A stretch of DNA of 64,000 nt from Armillaria gallica (taxonomy: Eukaryota > Basidiomycota > Agaricomycetes > Agaricales > Physalacriaceae), in contig JBANDB010000006.1 of assembly GCA_037576215.1 (NCBI GenBank), forward strand, positions 2,170,001 to 2,234,000, written 5' to 3'. The number at the start of each line of letters is the position of its first letter. The stretch's first letter is position 1. The notes below the pieces were generated by a model. That model saw nothing but the letters and a program-made list of their open reading frames with translations, made no database searches and was not told where the DNA came from. Shown here one piece after another: positions 1-13,200 of this stretch. Made by a program: the position numbers and the translations under genes.

Positions 1-627
1 CGTTGTGTGTATTGTTGGTACCATGGCATTCCTCTTCATGTAATAAATGATGACAATGTCATTATTATGTCCGACATATCTTCTGAATGACTCCGACTCG
101 AGGCCGCTACGGGGTTGACCGGTCTCCAGAATTGCTCTTATCTGATGATCTGCTCCGTGCATTTGAATGGCGCTGATGAAAAGATACTATTTCTGCGGTT
201 TCATTGACAGTTGGAACGCGCCAACTGTTAATGGTCGCGGAGCCGCATCCGATTTCGCATAAAAACGCTTACCGACTCGGCTAACTTTTACCTGTGGTAG
301 CCCCTGTGTGTTCGGACTTGGACAATGAATCATAACATTACAGCGCTTGTAGTCACGTTTTATCCTGTTTTATCAGCTTCTCGAGATCATCAAGGTACGT
401 GTACTATAAGTGGCAGTGCTCTCTGACTGACTAGATTATAAAGGAGGACGATGCTGTAAAGGAGTTGTGATATGCCAAAAGCCGCCATCCTTTAATCCTG
501 CCACCTGCCATACGTGCCATAGGGTTTCTTTCTGTTCTCTATTCGATGTTATTCAAGTTTCGGCGCCATTGGGAGACACCCTGGGAGGTGGTTGATAGCA
601 AGGCTGTAAAGCCAGTTTACATGTATT
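1..627. other. Unassigned left edge
   Basis: I see no convincing coding segment here. Short open frames exist on both strands, but none has recognisable protein character or a clear splice pattern. The right part probably holds the promoter and 5' leader of the small gene that starts at 628. Confidence 0.5.
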
Positions 628-1096
628 ATGATGATGAAGGTGCGTGCTCCGGTTTCTCCCAGGCCTCAGTCCTCGAGCCTCATTCACGACACAGATTCCC
701 TTGACATAGTCGCCGTTAGCGACGCAGACACTCGGGGAACATATGTATTCGAGGTTAACCATCTGACCCGCACCGCCCTCCGAAACGCCGTAACATTTTC
801 ACGACAACAACTGATCCACCAAGTTGCTAAAAAGGGCTTTAACGTACTTGTTCTGGAGAGGTGGGTCTGTGTGTCGTGTTATTATGCTGCTTCTAATCCC
901 TTATCAGCTGGAGGTTGACAGTATTTCGAAGAGGAAAGAGTCATCGCGTTGAGGTCATGTACAGCGGAAGGCGTGAGTGAGAACACTGCGGCCTCGTTTT
1001 CTTGCTGACTCTTTTCTAATAGCCGCCGAAGCCCTGGGAAAGCTACCGCATTTACCACCGCCGCCCTTCATGGATGTACTGCACGAGTTTGTGTGA
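628..1096 (+). CDS. Small hypothetical protein, three exons
   Basis: I do not recognise the family. The reading starts at an ATG run (Met-Met-Met-Lys) and is joined by two introns with good borders, of about 47 bp (ending near 907) and 50 bp (ending near 1022). The product is about 120 residues. It is mostly polar and soluble-looking, with no signal peptide or membrane segment. The middle alternates hydrophobic and polar residues (TYVFEVNHLTRTALRNAV, then WRLTVFRRGKSHRVEVMY), which suggests beta strands. The end has a proline stretch (HLPPPPF) before the stop. An upstream ATG at about 622 in another frame would give a different short peptide, so the start is uncertain. Function is unknown. 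Confidence 0.5.
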
Positions 1097-1354
1097 TAGT
1101 AGTGTCGCGTGTTTGAGGGTGTATTCATTTGGGTCAGGGCTGTAGACGCCTTCTGTGCGAGCTGTCCGTGTTGCTGTATTCTTACCATGATATTTATTGT
1201 ATTAATATTATTTCGCCTGTACAAGACATCCACAGCTTCTTGGGCGCCGGCCATCCAGGGTTGGAGACTTGATAATCGGAAGCTAAAAGTGCGGAAGAAC
1301 CACGAATAGAATCATTGCGGCCTACTGTATACTTGTAACATGATCGCCCGCTCC

Positions 1355-2639
1355 TTAGATAGTCTTGTCAATTTTGCTCGAGCCGCGCATAGCATAGCCA
1401 GTCCACGACTGCGAGATGAGAAAGGGTGATATAAATCAGCACGCGTTTCGTATCAACATATGTTTGGAGGGCCAACCTCGTCGTAAAGCCCGATTTTGTG
1501 GGCGCCCAAAAGTTTCAAACCTAACCAGAGTACAGCGGCGGTCATCCCGCTCCCACAAGTGGTTACAACGGAAGCATCCCCCTTCAGAATGGCTTCGGCC
1601 TGCTTGTCCCCAACGGCATCGACTAACGCTTGGAGAATTTCTGGAACGGGACGCAAGGTCGTGTAAGTTGAATTAGATGCCGCGCTTTGTTGTTGTAAGA
1701 AAATATTGAACGGCAGCGAGAACGAACGAGGTATGTGTCCAGACTCCAGACCAACCCGTGGCTCAGGATCAGCGCCTGTAAACCTGTCACAAAGTTCATA
1801 TCACGAACTAAATCATTTGATTGAGCTTAGTAGATTTCACCTGCCACGGGAACGCGCGTCTAATACAATGTCGGTGCCGACCGATCGCGGGTCAGAGGTT
1901 GAATTGGCAACCATTTGTTCATAATCTGACAGAGAGGACTGTAAGCAACAATCGAGAACAGTAATCAAGACCCTGGAGCGCACTGCGAATAGCTGACGCA
2001 TCGAGTGTTGGCATTGGATATTCAGCTGGCTTCGGTACGGAAGCAGGTCCCTCTTCAATAGGAAAACCCAATTCCTCCCAGTATGGCAAGCCACCGTTAA
2101 CGATACTGGAATTAGTATGGCCGAAAGATCTGAACATGAACAGGGCGCGAGGTGAGGAAAAGATGCCGTGGCTATCATATCTAGATTGGGGAATTAGGAC
2201 GACTGTACACGGAACATGAATCTCCTCACATCACAACATGGGACGCAGGCTCGATTCCAAACTTTCCTAAGTACCGTAACGGGTTTTACTCATATGTACT
2301 TCTGCAGGGAGATAGATGGCGCCACATACCACACGCATCCGCGAATACGCGTTCCGTCGGCATCATATGTTTGAGGCCTAAGTGATGAGAGCTAGCCACT
2401 TCATCTAGGTCCAAGAACTGGGATCCCGGTATTTTCTTCGCAATAAATTCGCTCTTTGCATTGCGAGGACTGTTGGGCATAAACCAGGAAGCATCCAGCA
2501 CAGAGACTGGGGTTTTTGATTGCAGAATCTCGCGCAATTGGGGAGGAGACAAGACCAAAGGAGCTACATTGGAAGAAGAGGCAAATGTACGCGAGAAGGA
2601 GACTCGTAAAGTGCTCTTTAGCAGCGAATTGAAGAGCAT
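1355..2639 (-). CDS. TUM1: Thiosulfate/3-mercaptopyruvate sulfurtransferase (tandem rhodanese), probably mitochondrial
   Basis: The product has two rhodanese domains. The first contains VSVLDASWFMP and IPGSQFLDLDEV. The second contains the active-site loop TTCGSGMTA, where Cys is the sulfur-carrying nucleophile, and ends in SWTGYA. A family motif, HGIFSSPRALFMFRSFGH, lies between them. CGSG-type loops belong to mercaptopyruvate sulfurtransferases. The yeast relative Tum1 passes sulfur to the Uba4/Urm1 tRNA-thiolation pathway. The chosen Met begins a typical basic, Ser-rich mitochondrial presequence (MLFNSLLKSTLRVSFSRTF); an in-frame Met 63 bp upstream is possible. The last intron, about 68 bp, separates LYDE from SWTGYA. 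The gene diverges from the V-ATPase gene across a 120-bp promoter. Confidence 0.88.
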
Positions 2640-2759
2640 CCTGTGTGGTGACTGAGTTCGAAGGAAGGCTTTAATTCCAAATAGGGCCAAAGTTACCAGC
2701 ACTGCAATGGGTGCTGTCTACATCACGAACTTCGACTACGACCACGATACGTCCTTGTA

Positions 2760-4340
2760 ATGCCTTCCGACCAAAGTACTTGGCTGATTTCTATCCCACT
2801 GAATGGAGACTCGGAAGGCGTTCACCAGGAGATCACCCATAAGGTCATCCAGCAGTTGAGAACCTACCCTCCTAACTCGATATCACAATTCAGCATACCG
2901 TCATTCAAGGTACTTTCTATCTGCGCACTTCCAGGAGCCGTTTGACAGTATAATATGAAGACAGGAACATTAGACTCGCTCATTGCTCTATCCGAAGATC
3001 TTCCGAAGCAAGAGACGTACTTTACCGCTACTGTCGCAAAGGTTGTCGACACTTTGCGAAATCTGTTGAACAACGATCCTTCAAGACTGGCACAACACAT
3101 CTTGGTAGATGAGAGGAGTGTTGATAGCTATGTTCTCAACAATTGGAAATGGAACGAAGGCCGGTATGGCGTACAGAAGGGACTCAGAGAGATGGTCGAC
3201 ACACTGAACAAGGTTGGTGCACTTTGGAACCATAATATTGCTGATCATCGACGCTGCTATAAAGGAAATGTCATCGATTGACAACTCTATGCGAACAAAG
3301 TTGACAAGTTACAATTTGGTGAAAGGTTCTCTAATGCAGATGCAACGAAAGAAGACGTGCGTTTCCCAATATCGATGAATAACCCGCTGACGTCTCTCAG
3401 TGGGAACCTTTCCGTTCGTTCTTTGGTGGATGTCGTGTCTAAAGAAGACTTCATAGGCGACTCTGAATATCTTGAAACGTTGCTGGTTGCTGTACCCAAG
3501 TATGCTTCTAGTCAAGGGAACGAGTAACGAACCTAAATGGCTTACGTGCATATAGAAATTTGGTCAAGGACTGGAATTCTAGATATGAGAGATTGGCGTC
3601 AATGGTGGTGCCTCGTTCAGCCCAGTGCGTCAGCTTTTGATACTCCATTTCGAATCTGACCACCCTAGGTCTATCGTTTCCGATGACGAGTATACTCTAT
3701 ACAGCGTCGTTGTATTCAGACGAGTACACGATGACTTCGTGCAGAAATGCCGCGAGAACAAGTACGAGTCATCTTCATATTTCTTTGTCTCTATAAGTAC
3801 CCATCTCCATAGGTTCATCGTGCGAGACTTCGTGTATTCCGAAGAAGACATTGGCAATCAGCGTCAAGAGCTCCAAACCACGGACACCACCGAAAAGGAA
3901 CTTTGGGTACGCAGACTTTCAATCATTGTCTTGGAACCTAAACTTACAAAGAATCAGACTGAGCTTCTCCACTTGTCACGGACGAATTTCTCTGAATCAT
4001 TCCAACTTCTTGTACACCTCAAAGTTATTCGTCTATTCATTGAGAGTGTGCTCAGATATGGCCTTCCTGCGAATTACACTGGGCTTGCTATTAAGGTATC
4101 TCGGTCGACATATCATGGCGGAACATACTCACTGGATATCTCTTTTTTCAGCCGGACGCCAAGTCAGCGAAGAAGCTATTCGGCATACTGCAGTCACATT
4201 TCTCATATCTCGGCTCGCGCGCTAGTGGTGCGCAATCGAAGGTGAAGACTTCGGAGGACTTCGTTGGAGAATATCAATCACTAATGGAACAGGACTTTTT
4301 CGATTTTGTTATGTACGAAGTACCTTGGATCGTGAACTAA
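2760..4340 (+). CDS. VMA5: V-type H+-ATPase subunit C
   Basis: The start [14 protein letters not shown] and the segments [33 protein letters not shown] and [12 protein letters not shown] are typical of V-ATPase subunit C. This peripheral-stalk subunit links the V1 and Vo sectors of the vacuolar/endosomal proton pump and is involved in their reversible assembly. At least seven exons are needed. The C-terminus (ANYTGLAIK, then [14 protein letters not shown], ending [12 protein letters not shown]) matches the family, and length is near the usual 390 residues. The 3' end faces the minus-strand KH gene, with about 300 bp between the stops. Confidence 0.93.
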
Positions 4341-4639
4341 TTTATTAATACCACCTTTTCCATCGACATTCATACCATTAAATTTCTATTAGTGAAAGTA
4401 TAACGATACGACCAGCCCACTATTGTAGGAAGCAAACTGTACACTGGAGATGAGATATAGCGAAAATTGGTAAAATGTGTTTCAGTGCAGGTACTTAAAT
4501 ACAAACCGAACGGTAATCGGTGAAGACGAAGGGTAAAAATGTAGGATAGCAAAGTAGAATCGGGGAATGTATATATATGCTGTCCGATATATCGGCTTTT
4601 TATGGACTCCGTCTTCTGGGAAGAAGAATTCACAGAACA

Positions 4640-7600
4640 TCATAAACCCAGATTAGACATCATCCGCGAAGCTTCAGCATCCACATCATCGGCCTCATAC
4701 GTTCCGCCCGACATCTGTGGTACACCAATGACGGCAGAGCGTGACGACATAGGCGGACCATACACACTGGGGAAGGATGGAGCAGTGGCTGATGTTGGAC
4801 TAGAATTGCCGCCATTGTCACCCGTCGACGTTGTTGGAGAGTCTGGTGGAAGACCAGAGGAAGATTCCGTAATTCGAGACAGCGAATAGGTCAAGTCAAG
4901 GGACTGGGCCCGGTTCGTCAGAGAGCGGGGCTTCGATATCTGTTCTTTCAATTTTGCTTCGAGTAGTGAGTCCGAGCCTCGTTTCAAAGCATCCTCGGTA
5001 TGGCGTGTGCGGGAAGGTATACCGGATCCCTATCATCTGTAAGTATCATCGGGGCGTAAGACCTTACAGGGGACGTACAATGGGGGGTAACGGTGACCAA
5101 TACTCAAGTGTAGGGCCAGGGCCATATGCGCCTTGGGTATCTTCATGCTCTTCAAAATTGTAGATGTACGCCGGCGAGTTGAAGAGAGCTTTCACATCGG
5201 GAGATGAATTAGCCAGTCGTAATCGCCGGTCTCCAAGGACAGGATCTGAACGTCCGAGATCTACTGACTCCACTGTAGACGAAGACGAAGGGATGAGTAA
5301 CGCCCGCGACAATCAACAAAGGCTTACCTCGAGTCTTTGCTGCTGCAGAAAGAACTTTGCTATCGAAGTGTGGGAAGGCCTCCGCGAATGAGTCCCCACG
5401 TTTGTGCGTGTGAGAGGTGGGTGATGGATAGACGTGGATGTTATGATTAACCAGGAACTGCTCAAGCATCTCGCGAGCAGTGATAAGGAAGTCACTGTTA
5501 CTTCGCTGGCAACGGAACTTGAACGTGTACTCTGGAGACGCATCCGAGGCAGAAGTTCCATTCGCCGTGACGGTTTTGAGGTTAGGGACGATGGACACCT
5601 GCAAATCACGCTTGATACCTTCCGCGAACGTGAGAAATTCGGGTGAGTTGCATATCCGGGGAATTTCAGAGCTCGAGGGCACGGCCATGTCTGCTTCGAA
5701 CGGCACATGTTCCTGAAGACGTGTCAGTGGAATACGTGAAACCTTGAGGTAAGACGTACCAAAAGCATAGCAGCGGCAATCTGAACTTGACTTTCAGGTC
5801 CGAATATAGTCACAACGTCTGACGCCGTCTCCTTGTCCGGGAACCGGACGTGAGAGTTTGTCTTAGTTTCGATGTCGTGAATGAAAACTTTTTTCTCCCC
5901 TAGAAGTGTGCGATGGTACCTCCGAGGTATAGCAACCGTTTCGTTGACAAAGTCCTTGTCCTGGTACTATGATATGTAAATTGTTTATAAGACAGTAAAT
6001 GATCGTTACCTTAGGGCTGACCAGCTCCATTACTGACTGTTTGAGATTGTCCAGGTTAATGGCGTTCTTGGCCGGAGTCCTGGCCACAACATTATCGTCG
6101 TTGTCGTTATAGCCACCCAACGCAGCAAACTCCTCAGCATTGGAGAACTTGACATATACACCATATTTCTTCATGATACGCTGAATGCTCCTTCCACCGA
6201 CACCGATGATGCGCTTGTGATAGGCCTCCGGAACATGGAAGGATATTTCCGCCGGAAGCTCTTCTTGGAGCAGTGAGAGGCCCTGCAAAACAGAATTGTC
6301 GGGTCCAGAGATGTCGATGAGGAAGTTGTGGTCGTTAAACGTCTCGAACTTGATTTTGACATTAGTCGTCTGCATGATCTTGTTTATTTTTCCGTTTTTC
6401 TTCCCGCTGATGAATTCGCGATGCTCGTTTGATAGCTCGATCTGAAACGTATCTCATGCTGGAAGGTCTGTGAAAAGAATTAGAAACCGATGACCGGACT
6501 GATACTCGGAAGCCAAACTTTGATGAGATCCAGTTCCATGACCATTCCGACTGCAGCTCTCACTTCGTGCTCCAGGCCATGCATCTCAAAGCACATGCTC
6601 TTGAAAACGACCTCCGCACCAGTCGTAAGCGAAATTTGTTTAAGAAGAGTAGAAACTTGATTAGCGCCGAGGTTCGTGGGTGGTAAGAGCGCATTGAATT
6701 GTACAGGCAAAAGCCAGAAGGATCCAACATAGTAGTTGCAGGCCTACAAATAGATTAAGCGGTGAGAGGAAACCGGAAAAAGTTTGACATACGAGCTGCA
6801 TGATAGAACGAATCGTGCGTTGTATGTTGACACGGCTGTCCCCAAAGACGGTGATGAGGCTGGTGGAGCTACCGAGAGGGGGGAACTGTATGAACGTAGC
6901 ATTGTCGCTCATTATAGACTTGAGGTCGTCAGGCCGGTCTGTCACCATCCAATCTAACTTGCGTGGTAGAATAGCAGTGTCTCTAGAAATGACAGCCTTG
7001 CTCTGCATGTTGTGAGAAGGTGGACGTAGACTTTGGTGTATAGCAATCGTACCTTCGTAGCTGAGACCTGATACAACATGTCTCGTGCCCGTTGTACGCC
7101 AAAAAACTCGCCTGTGATCCAGATCACACTGCTCGAACGAGAGCTGCCTGTCGTTCCCGGCGAGAGGGAGATATCAGGCCCAACGAGACCCTGCAACGGG
7201 GAAGGCAGGTAGATGTTTGTGGCGGTCTCTTCCTGAATAGACTGAAGAACGCCGCGTTTCTTGCCAGCGATGATAGAGGCGAGTTTGTAATCAATCTCGC
7301 ACATTTCGGATTTAAGACCACTCTGTGAGGCATGTAAGCTTGAAGCGCTGAAATCCCTGCTAGAAACGCACCAGTTCGTCAAGCATGACCAGCAACCGAA
7401 CCCTGGCCAAGTCAACGGAGTCCCCAGGCCCTGTCACAACTAGCTCGCATATACGTTCCGTCTCAAGGCCTGACCAACCAGCGCTGCTACTAATCCCATC
7501 TGGGGGCGTGCGACTTGAGAGCGACAGAGGGCTGTTCACGACGGCTATGTGGGCCAGAGTCTGCGAAGCGATGTCGTCGAGTCGGCGTCTAACCTCAGGC

Positions 7601-8209
7601 TTGAGCGCAGGCTTCGAGGAAGGAGAATCGAGGATCTCTGAGCGTGTAACCTTGATTGCGGCGCGGTGCTGGGATGGTGTCAGCTACTGGGACAGAGAGA
7701 GAAAAAAGGCAACGGACCTGAACAGGACACTCTTTTAGTATCATACCACGAGTAATCATAACCTGCTGGTAAGAGCCAGTAACGTGAAAATTCCAGCCGC
7801 GACCTTGGTCGGTCAAGAAATAAGAGACATGACAACCATGCAAGGTGCCGGCAAGCATGGCGAGCTTTGCGATAGCCTCTGTGTCGGCCTCTGAAGGAAT
7901 ATTAGAAGTGTTTACATGCTGCTGGAGAAGGTGTGGGGTAGGAAAAGGCTCTGTTGGTGCGCCTCTAAGCTCTGCGCCCGACGCGTAGTCGAGGGATGAA
8001 GAGGGAGAATGAATGTGTCGCGACCGGCGTGGATAAGTGAAAGAAGTTGTATAGACGTCCATGTCGGTGTAGAAAGACAAACGGAAGGACTGGCGTCGTG
8101 GAAGGTGAGGGTATTGGATAGGAGGGTATGCGACACTGGAAGTGGTATCGATGCTGGGTCTGCTGCTGCCGTTGCTGGCAAATTCCACTAATGTCGGAAA
8201 ATGCGACAA
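4640..8209 (-). CDS. Multi-KH-domain RNA-binding protein
   Basis: A long spliced protein of roughly 900-950 residues with several KH units. Clear GXXG-type helices include YHKRIIGVGGRSIQRIMKK, KLASIIAGKKRGVLQSIQEE, and a degenerate copy in RRYHRTLLGEKKVFIHD. Others are divergent (FHVTGSYQQVMITRGMI). KH domains bind single-stranded RNA or DNA. The array resembles fungal vigilin/Bicaudal-C-like proteins, but I cannot assign a yeast orthologue. The N-terminus is Ser/Pro/Arg-rich. The C-terminus (SSSGLPPDSPTTSTGDNGG and beyond) is low-complexity and probably disordered. The start is the first Met of the N-terminal exon, a short distance from the RBR gene upstream. Cytoplasmic mRNA binding is the likely role, by inference. 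Confidence 0.85.
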
Positions 8210-8529
8210 AAAGACAGACCAAGCACACTAGAAACGAGTTTTATAGAGGAATATAGAGGAATATATTCACTCTATATCCTCGATATCCGGAACAATGCAA
8301 GATCAAAAAGAGTCAAAAAATTAAAGGTCAGAGCAAGTCTCAGATCATCACCCGGCGCTTCTTTGCCGCCTTTTCATTCCGCCCTCAAGTTGCCTCATCC
8401 GGTGTCTGCCTTCCCGCTCAAAGTTTCTCTTCCTAATAAAATTCTATGACGACCGTCTCGCATCGATGAAGCCGCTTCCGAGACATCTCTCCGGTGTGTC
8501 TATTCTACAATGCTCTAGCTCCGTTCCAT
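8210..8529. other. Intergenic promoter region with short tandem repeat
   Basis: This 320-bp spacer separates two minus-strand genes and should hold the promoter of the KH gene and the terminator of the RBR gene. At 8242-8261 the 10-mer tatagaggaa is repeated twice in tandem, next to an AT-rich stretch. I see no coding signal. Confidence 0.5.
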
Positions 8530-10114
8530 TCATAGCGCATCTAGGTCGTGGATCCATTCTTCGTCATCCTTACCGTTAAAGTCGAACAGTTTGTTGTAGC
8601 ATCGTGCGCCCGGTGTCGAGAAATGCACATACGGATTCGATCCGTTGAGCTTTTCACCGCATCGGTAACAAAAGTGCATCCGGCATTTAGCGCATGTCAT
8701 CTAGAAATATATTATTGGGAGTCTTTCTAGACTTTCCGAGAGACAGCTTACATGATTGCAACCCATGGCTTTCTCCACATGCACCTCGCATCCAGGACAT
8801 GCCATAGTGCTTGATTCGAGCCATTCCCGGTTCAGTTGCTCTTCCTGGTATGCATTGACAAGCTTGAGAACATTGGATCTGCCGTACCTCCTGAGGAGTA
8901 GTGCACGGTCGGGTGAGTCTTCAGCCAGCGCCAGGTACTCTTTGACGATTTCACTCGACGCAGAGGCCATGCACGGCGATAGAGGGCCGTGCCTACTTGG
9001 TTCAGATAATGTACAGTGGTGACAGCTACGAATGCTTACCATGCGTGCTTGCAAAACGAACAGAATGAATATGAACATGACGAACATATTCTTAAACGGT
9101 CCCAGCCGGATTCTTCATCGTCAGTAGCCTGTTTAAGGACAGCCGACTGACAAAAGGTCATTGGGCAATGCATGATCGTAGGGTCTACATCGCATAAATT
9201 AGCATCGCATGGCACATACAGAGCAACGTGTTCACCTTTCTCAACCGCGCACTTTTCCTTCAACCAACGCCATCGATGTATCTCTTCTGGTGTTAAAATA
9301 CGTGCTACTTCCTCCTCATTTGCTTCTCTACCAGACTTTACACAGCGTGGGTCAGGGCAGCCTACTCTGGAAACCTCTCCTTCTCTCACACACATCTGCC
9401 AAAAGTCTGCGAGACAGGGCCGACAAAAGACATGACTGCACGTTAGCTGCAAACATTTGGAGCCTTTATGAGAAGTCAGACAAATGGAACATGGGTACGA
9501 GTTTTGTGCGAATCGGGTAGATTTTGAGGACATTTCATAGGCAACCAGCAAAGGTGACAGAAGCTGAGGTGCTGGATGAGGGATGCTATGACGGAATCAA
9601 TGCAAGAATCATCAGAAACACATAAAAAGCGCACTTTATGACTGTAGGATCCGTGTCGGATGTAAGATCTACGGAGTCCAAGAACTCCCCACCACGAATA
9701 AATTCAATCCAGCTGTACAATACAGTCTCGCCAGGTTGCCACATCCGAGAGAGGGCGCTTTGAAGCTTAGATAGGTGGGGCATCCATAGGTGCGTAGCGC
9801 GTATGGATACCAATTGTGGGGGGTCGTGGAGGGGATAAGCCAAAGGCAAAACGATGTGTAGTAGAAGTGGTGGTAATACAGTCAGAGAAAGAGACTGCGA
9901 GAGACCATCATTGAAGATAGAGACGGTGCGAGATTCACTGAACTCTACAGGGACCTCCAGCTTTATCGAGCTATCGCACATGTCGCTGAAACGCATTCGG
10001 GGTAGATGGACTACAGATATCCTTAGAAAGTTTATGCTGAAGAGAAAGACAGATGCGCACCTCCAAGACTTCCCATTCCTCTCTTTGGAGAGACTGGCAT
10101 TCTGAGAGATCCAT
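8530..10114 (-). CDS. ITT1: RWD plus RING-IBR-RING (RBR) E3 ubiquitin ligase, RNF14/Itt1 type; apparent frame break
   Basis: Exon 1 encodes MDLSECQSLQREEWEVLE, and a 50-bp intron joins it to SIYPECVSA, the classic start of an RWD domain. The RWD continues (SSIKLEVPVEFSESRTVSIF). RING1 follows (CSICLTSHKGSKCLQLTCSHVFCRPC), then the IBR, then RING2 with GCNHM, where the Cys is expected to carry the ubiquitin thioester. RNF14-type ligases pair the RWD with RBR domains; the yeast relative Itt1 is linked to translation termination. In this sequence the frame entering the RWD and the frame continuing it differ by one base near 9976-9984, so the gene is either mis-sequenced or mutated. The C-terminus is acidic (KDDEEWIHDLDAL). 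Confidence 0.82.
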
Positions 10115-10273
10115 GGAATTCGAACGGCAAGGGAGGGATTGAGGGGAGTCTAGAATGAGCAGTGAAAGAGGCAGTGAAAGAGTCAGGGTTTGTCAGAGCA
10201 TGATCGCGGCCGGCAGCTCCGGGCCGACACAGGAAAATATTTCCAAGGTCTTGAATTTGTTGACCGATCAATC

Positions 10274-13200
10274 ATGGAACCTTTTCACTCATCTCAGGGC
10301 TTTGTGCGAGCCTTGAAGAGTTCCTCTGATCCTCCATCCCCTGAAGGTCCTCTGAAAATCGAGATTGCACGCCAGGCATGGGACAATAAAGCGTTCTACG
10401 TCCCTAGAAAAGAGGAAGTCATTGCGGATTGGGTGTTGACTAGACTGCTTAAAGAAAAATCGACGTGCGAGCGTTTATTCACAGTTATTATGGCGCGCTG
10501 ACTTTTTTCTCACATCCAGTGCTCTGGATGTTCGTTATTGGGCCCTCTTACTCGATGTCATCTCGTCTCCACAAGCTTCTTTGCGAACATGGCTCCTACC
10601 GCTGTTGAATCGTATACCGGTCTTACCTGTGATTGTTTCTCTCCTGAGAGGCCTGCCAGATGTTGATGTCCCAGCCCGGCAACACCTCATGCTTCTCACA
10701 CGCAATTGTCTGGCAACAGTATGGCCTCTGGCAGTCCATAAATTTACCACCGAAAATTTGTTGGAGTGCTTCGGAGTATTCTTATCTTCTGCGCAGTGCT
10801 GCCAAGAGGACAAGAATCACGATCAAATTGGACAGTGGTTAATTCTTTCATTCACGTCCTCCTTCAATAATTCGTCAATGAAAAAGAAGGTTAGTTTTGT
10901 TTTGGTTGTTCTTTGACCCCCTCGTTAAAGACTTCACAGCTCTATTCTACATTCACTCAAATGTACCTTCGTGATTGGATGACATACACCACTACAATAA
11001 CAGAAACCTCGGTCCTTGGGGAGAACATATACGCTGCTGGCGTTGAGATCCTCTTCTGCCTTGACATCCTCCGGCAGTCTGTTGACGGTGAATCGCATTC
11101 TTCGAAGCCCTGGAGGGCGTCGGTATGCCTTCTCTCCTTGGCAACCTTCCTCGCCTGTTTCGCTCGTTTGTAACCTCAGTCAAACGGTTTCGCGGGGCAC
11201 TATTTGGTCAGGGATCATCGCGACAGTCGACAGGTGGTGTAGAGGAAGCTCGAGCGGCAGGGATGCGCTTTTTCATCTCTTCTCAGCCGCTGTTGAACGT
11301 CAGTGGCTTAGAGGTCAGGGCTTGGACAGCTCAGGTGGAACTTCTAAGGGTCATCAACGACGAAGCGCTGTTCTCCAGCAGTCAGCGAGACCTTGAAGGG
11401 GTCTTCACAAAGGTTATTGAGAACGCTATCTCAGTTCTCAGCACAACTAGCTCCGCAGGTACGCTTGAAGTTCGTTGACTGTTCGACTCCAGCTGATCGA
11501 TATAGAAGAACAACAAGCCATCATCTACCTTGTAGCTGATGTGCTCACTATGATCGCTCGCATAGAGTACAGTATCATAGAAACCGCGTTGCCCAGGATC
11601 TTACCCCTGATATTAGTGGTGAGTACATCATTCCGCCACAACCTCTCCGTATCTTAGATATATCATCGCACAGAGACCCACCGCCGACAAGTCTTTCTTC
11701 TCGTTCCTGGGAATTTTGCTGGATTATCACTCAAAAACGCGCACCCTGAACACTCACCTATCCATCTTACTATCAGCGCTTGAACGTGACAAGATAGCGC
11801 CCTTCCTCGACGACGTTAGGGCGATCTATCAGGTCTCCACGGAAGCGTCTGCACTTGCTCATCCTGTTCATCTTGACCGCTTGGTCATATCTACTCGGAC
11901 TTTCATCACCTCCACTCAAATAGTTCCGACCATTCACTCCATCTTTGAAACTCTTGCTTCATGTTCTGATGCATTTGCAGCTGCACAAGAGACCCTGTCA
12001 GAGCACCTGAAAAAAACAAAGAAGGGGAAGTCACCTGTGGTTGCTTCCGAAAACATCGTCCACGATCTGGACGTGTCAGCTTTCTGCCTGTCACTCTGCT
12101 GTCGGATATCCAGCGTCATTCTATCTGCGATATCGCAACAATCATTACCTTCTTCAATTCAGGAAGAGTTGCACCGCTCTGCTGATGCTTTTCGGAGTGC
12201 GTCACTGCATCCAATCCTATCCAAATCTGTGAAATTTATGAACAAAATGATCGGTACTCGTTCTCGTGAGGTGTGGGGATCATCAGTGGGAGTGTCGTCA
12301 CTTCTCCGCCTACAATACTCCATGGGTGCTCAGCGCTGTCACTCCCTGACCCTAGAGGATTCATGGGATGGAAAAACATTAACGAAGCTCTTGATATTAT
12401 TGGAAGAGAGCCGTGATGAACATGGATGCCCCGTTTATCCAACCATGAACTTTGAGATTGTATGTCTCTTTGCATATGCGTCTATTGACATTCACCTGCC
12501 CTTGTTCTAGCTCCGAACTCTGCTTGATTCTGTCGGCCATGATGTTGAAGAGCACGCATCTCTAATAGACGAATTGATTGCCTTTGTTACACCAAGCCCG
12601 CTATCTCAGGATGCCGGCCGTACACAGATTGCACTGCTTCATCTCCTTATCGACCAATGGCTTCCAATCATAGAGTAAGTCTGCAATCTCCTGTGACTCA
12701 GCGGTTTTTCTCAACGAGGCTTAGTGATTTAGCATCCGACGAGCAATTGAGAAATATCGTTCGTGTCATCGTAGGGAGCGGTAACACTGTGCTCCAGCAT
12801 TACCTGTCATCGGCACAGGTCTGGGAGTTACGGAGCTTACGCAGTGAGTAGTCTATCTGCCATGTTGACAGCGAAATTCATACAACAGGAACTAGATGCC
12901 TTCCTTGCGTATTTCGATGACGCGACATCAGTACTAGGAAATAGTGACAAGCGGTCGGAAGAGTCTATCGGAACTGATTGTGCAACACGTCGTGACATAA
13001 TACTTGCATTCCCTATTCTGCTGGCGTTTCCAGTTGAATATTTCTCTCGGCAGTCGTGGCTGAATTTTGCGAAGAGAGCATTACGCGCAGACACAGTGAT
13101 CTGTGGTTTGATCAACGAAGACGAGGAATACATATTCCAATCCAAGTCGGTGCTCCGTACTTTTGCGAGGCGGGTATTCTCAAATCTTGGCGTTATTGAC

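Noticed and set aside
10155..10310. Upstream ATG for URB2
   Set aside because: The frame reaches a stop within about 50 codons and is not the frame of the conserved N-terminus, which starts at 10274.
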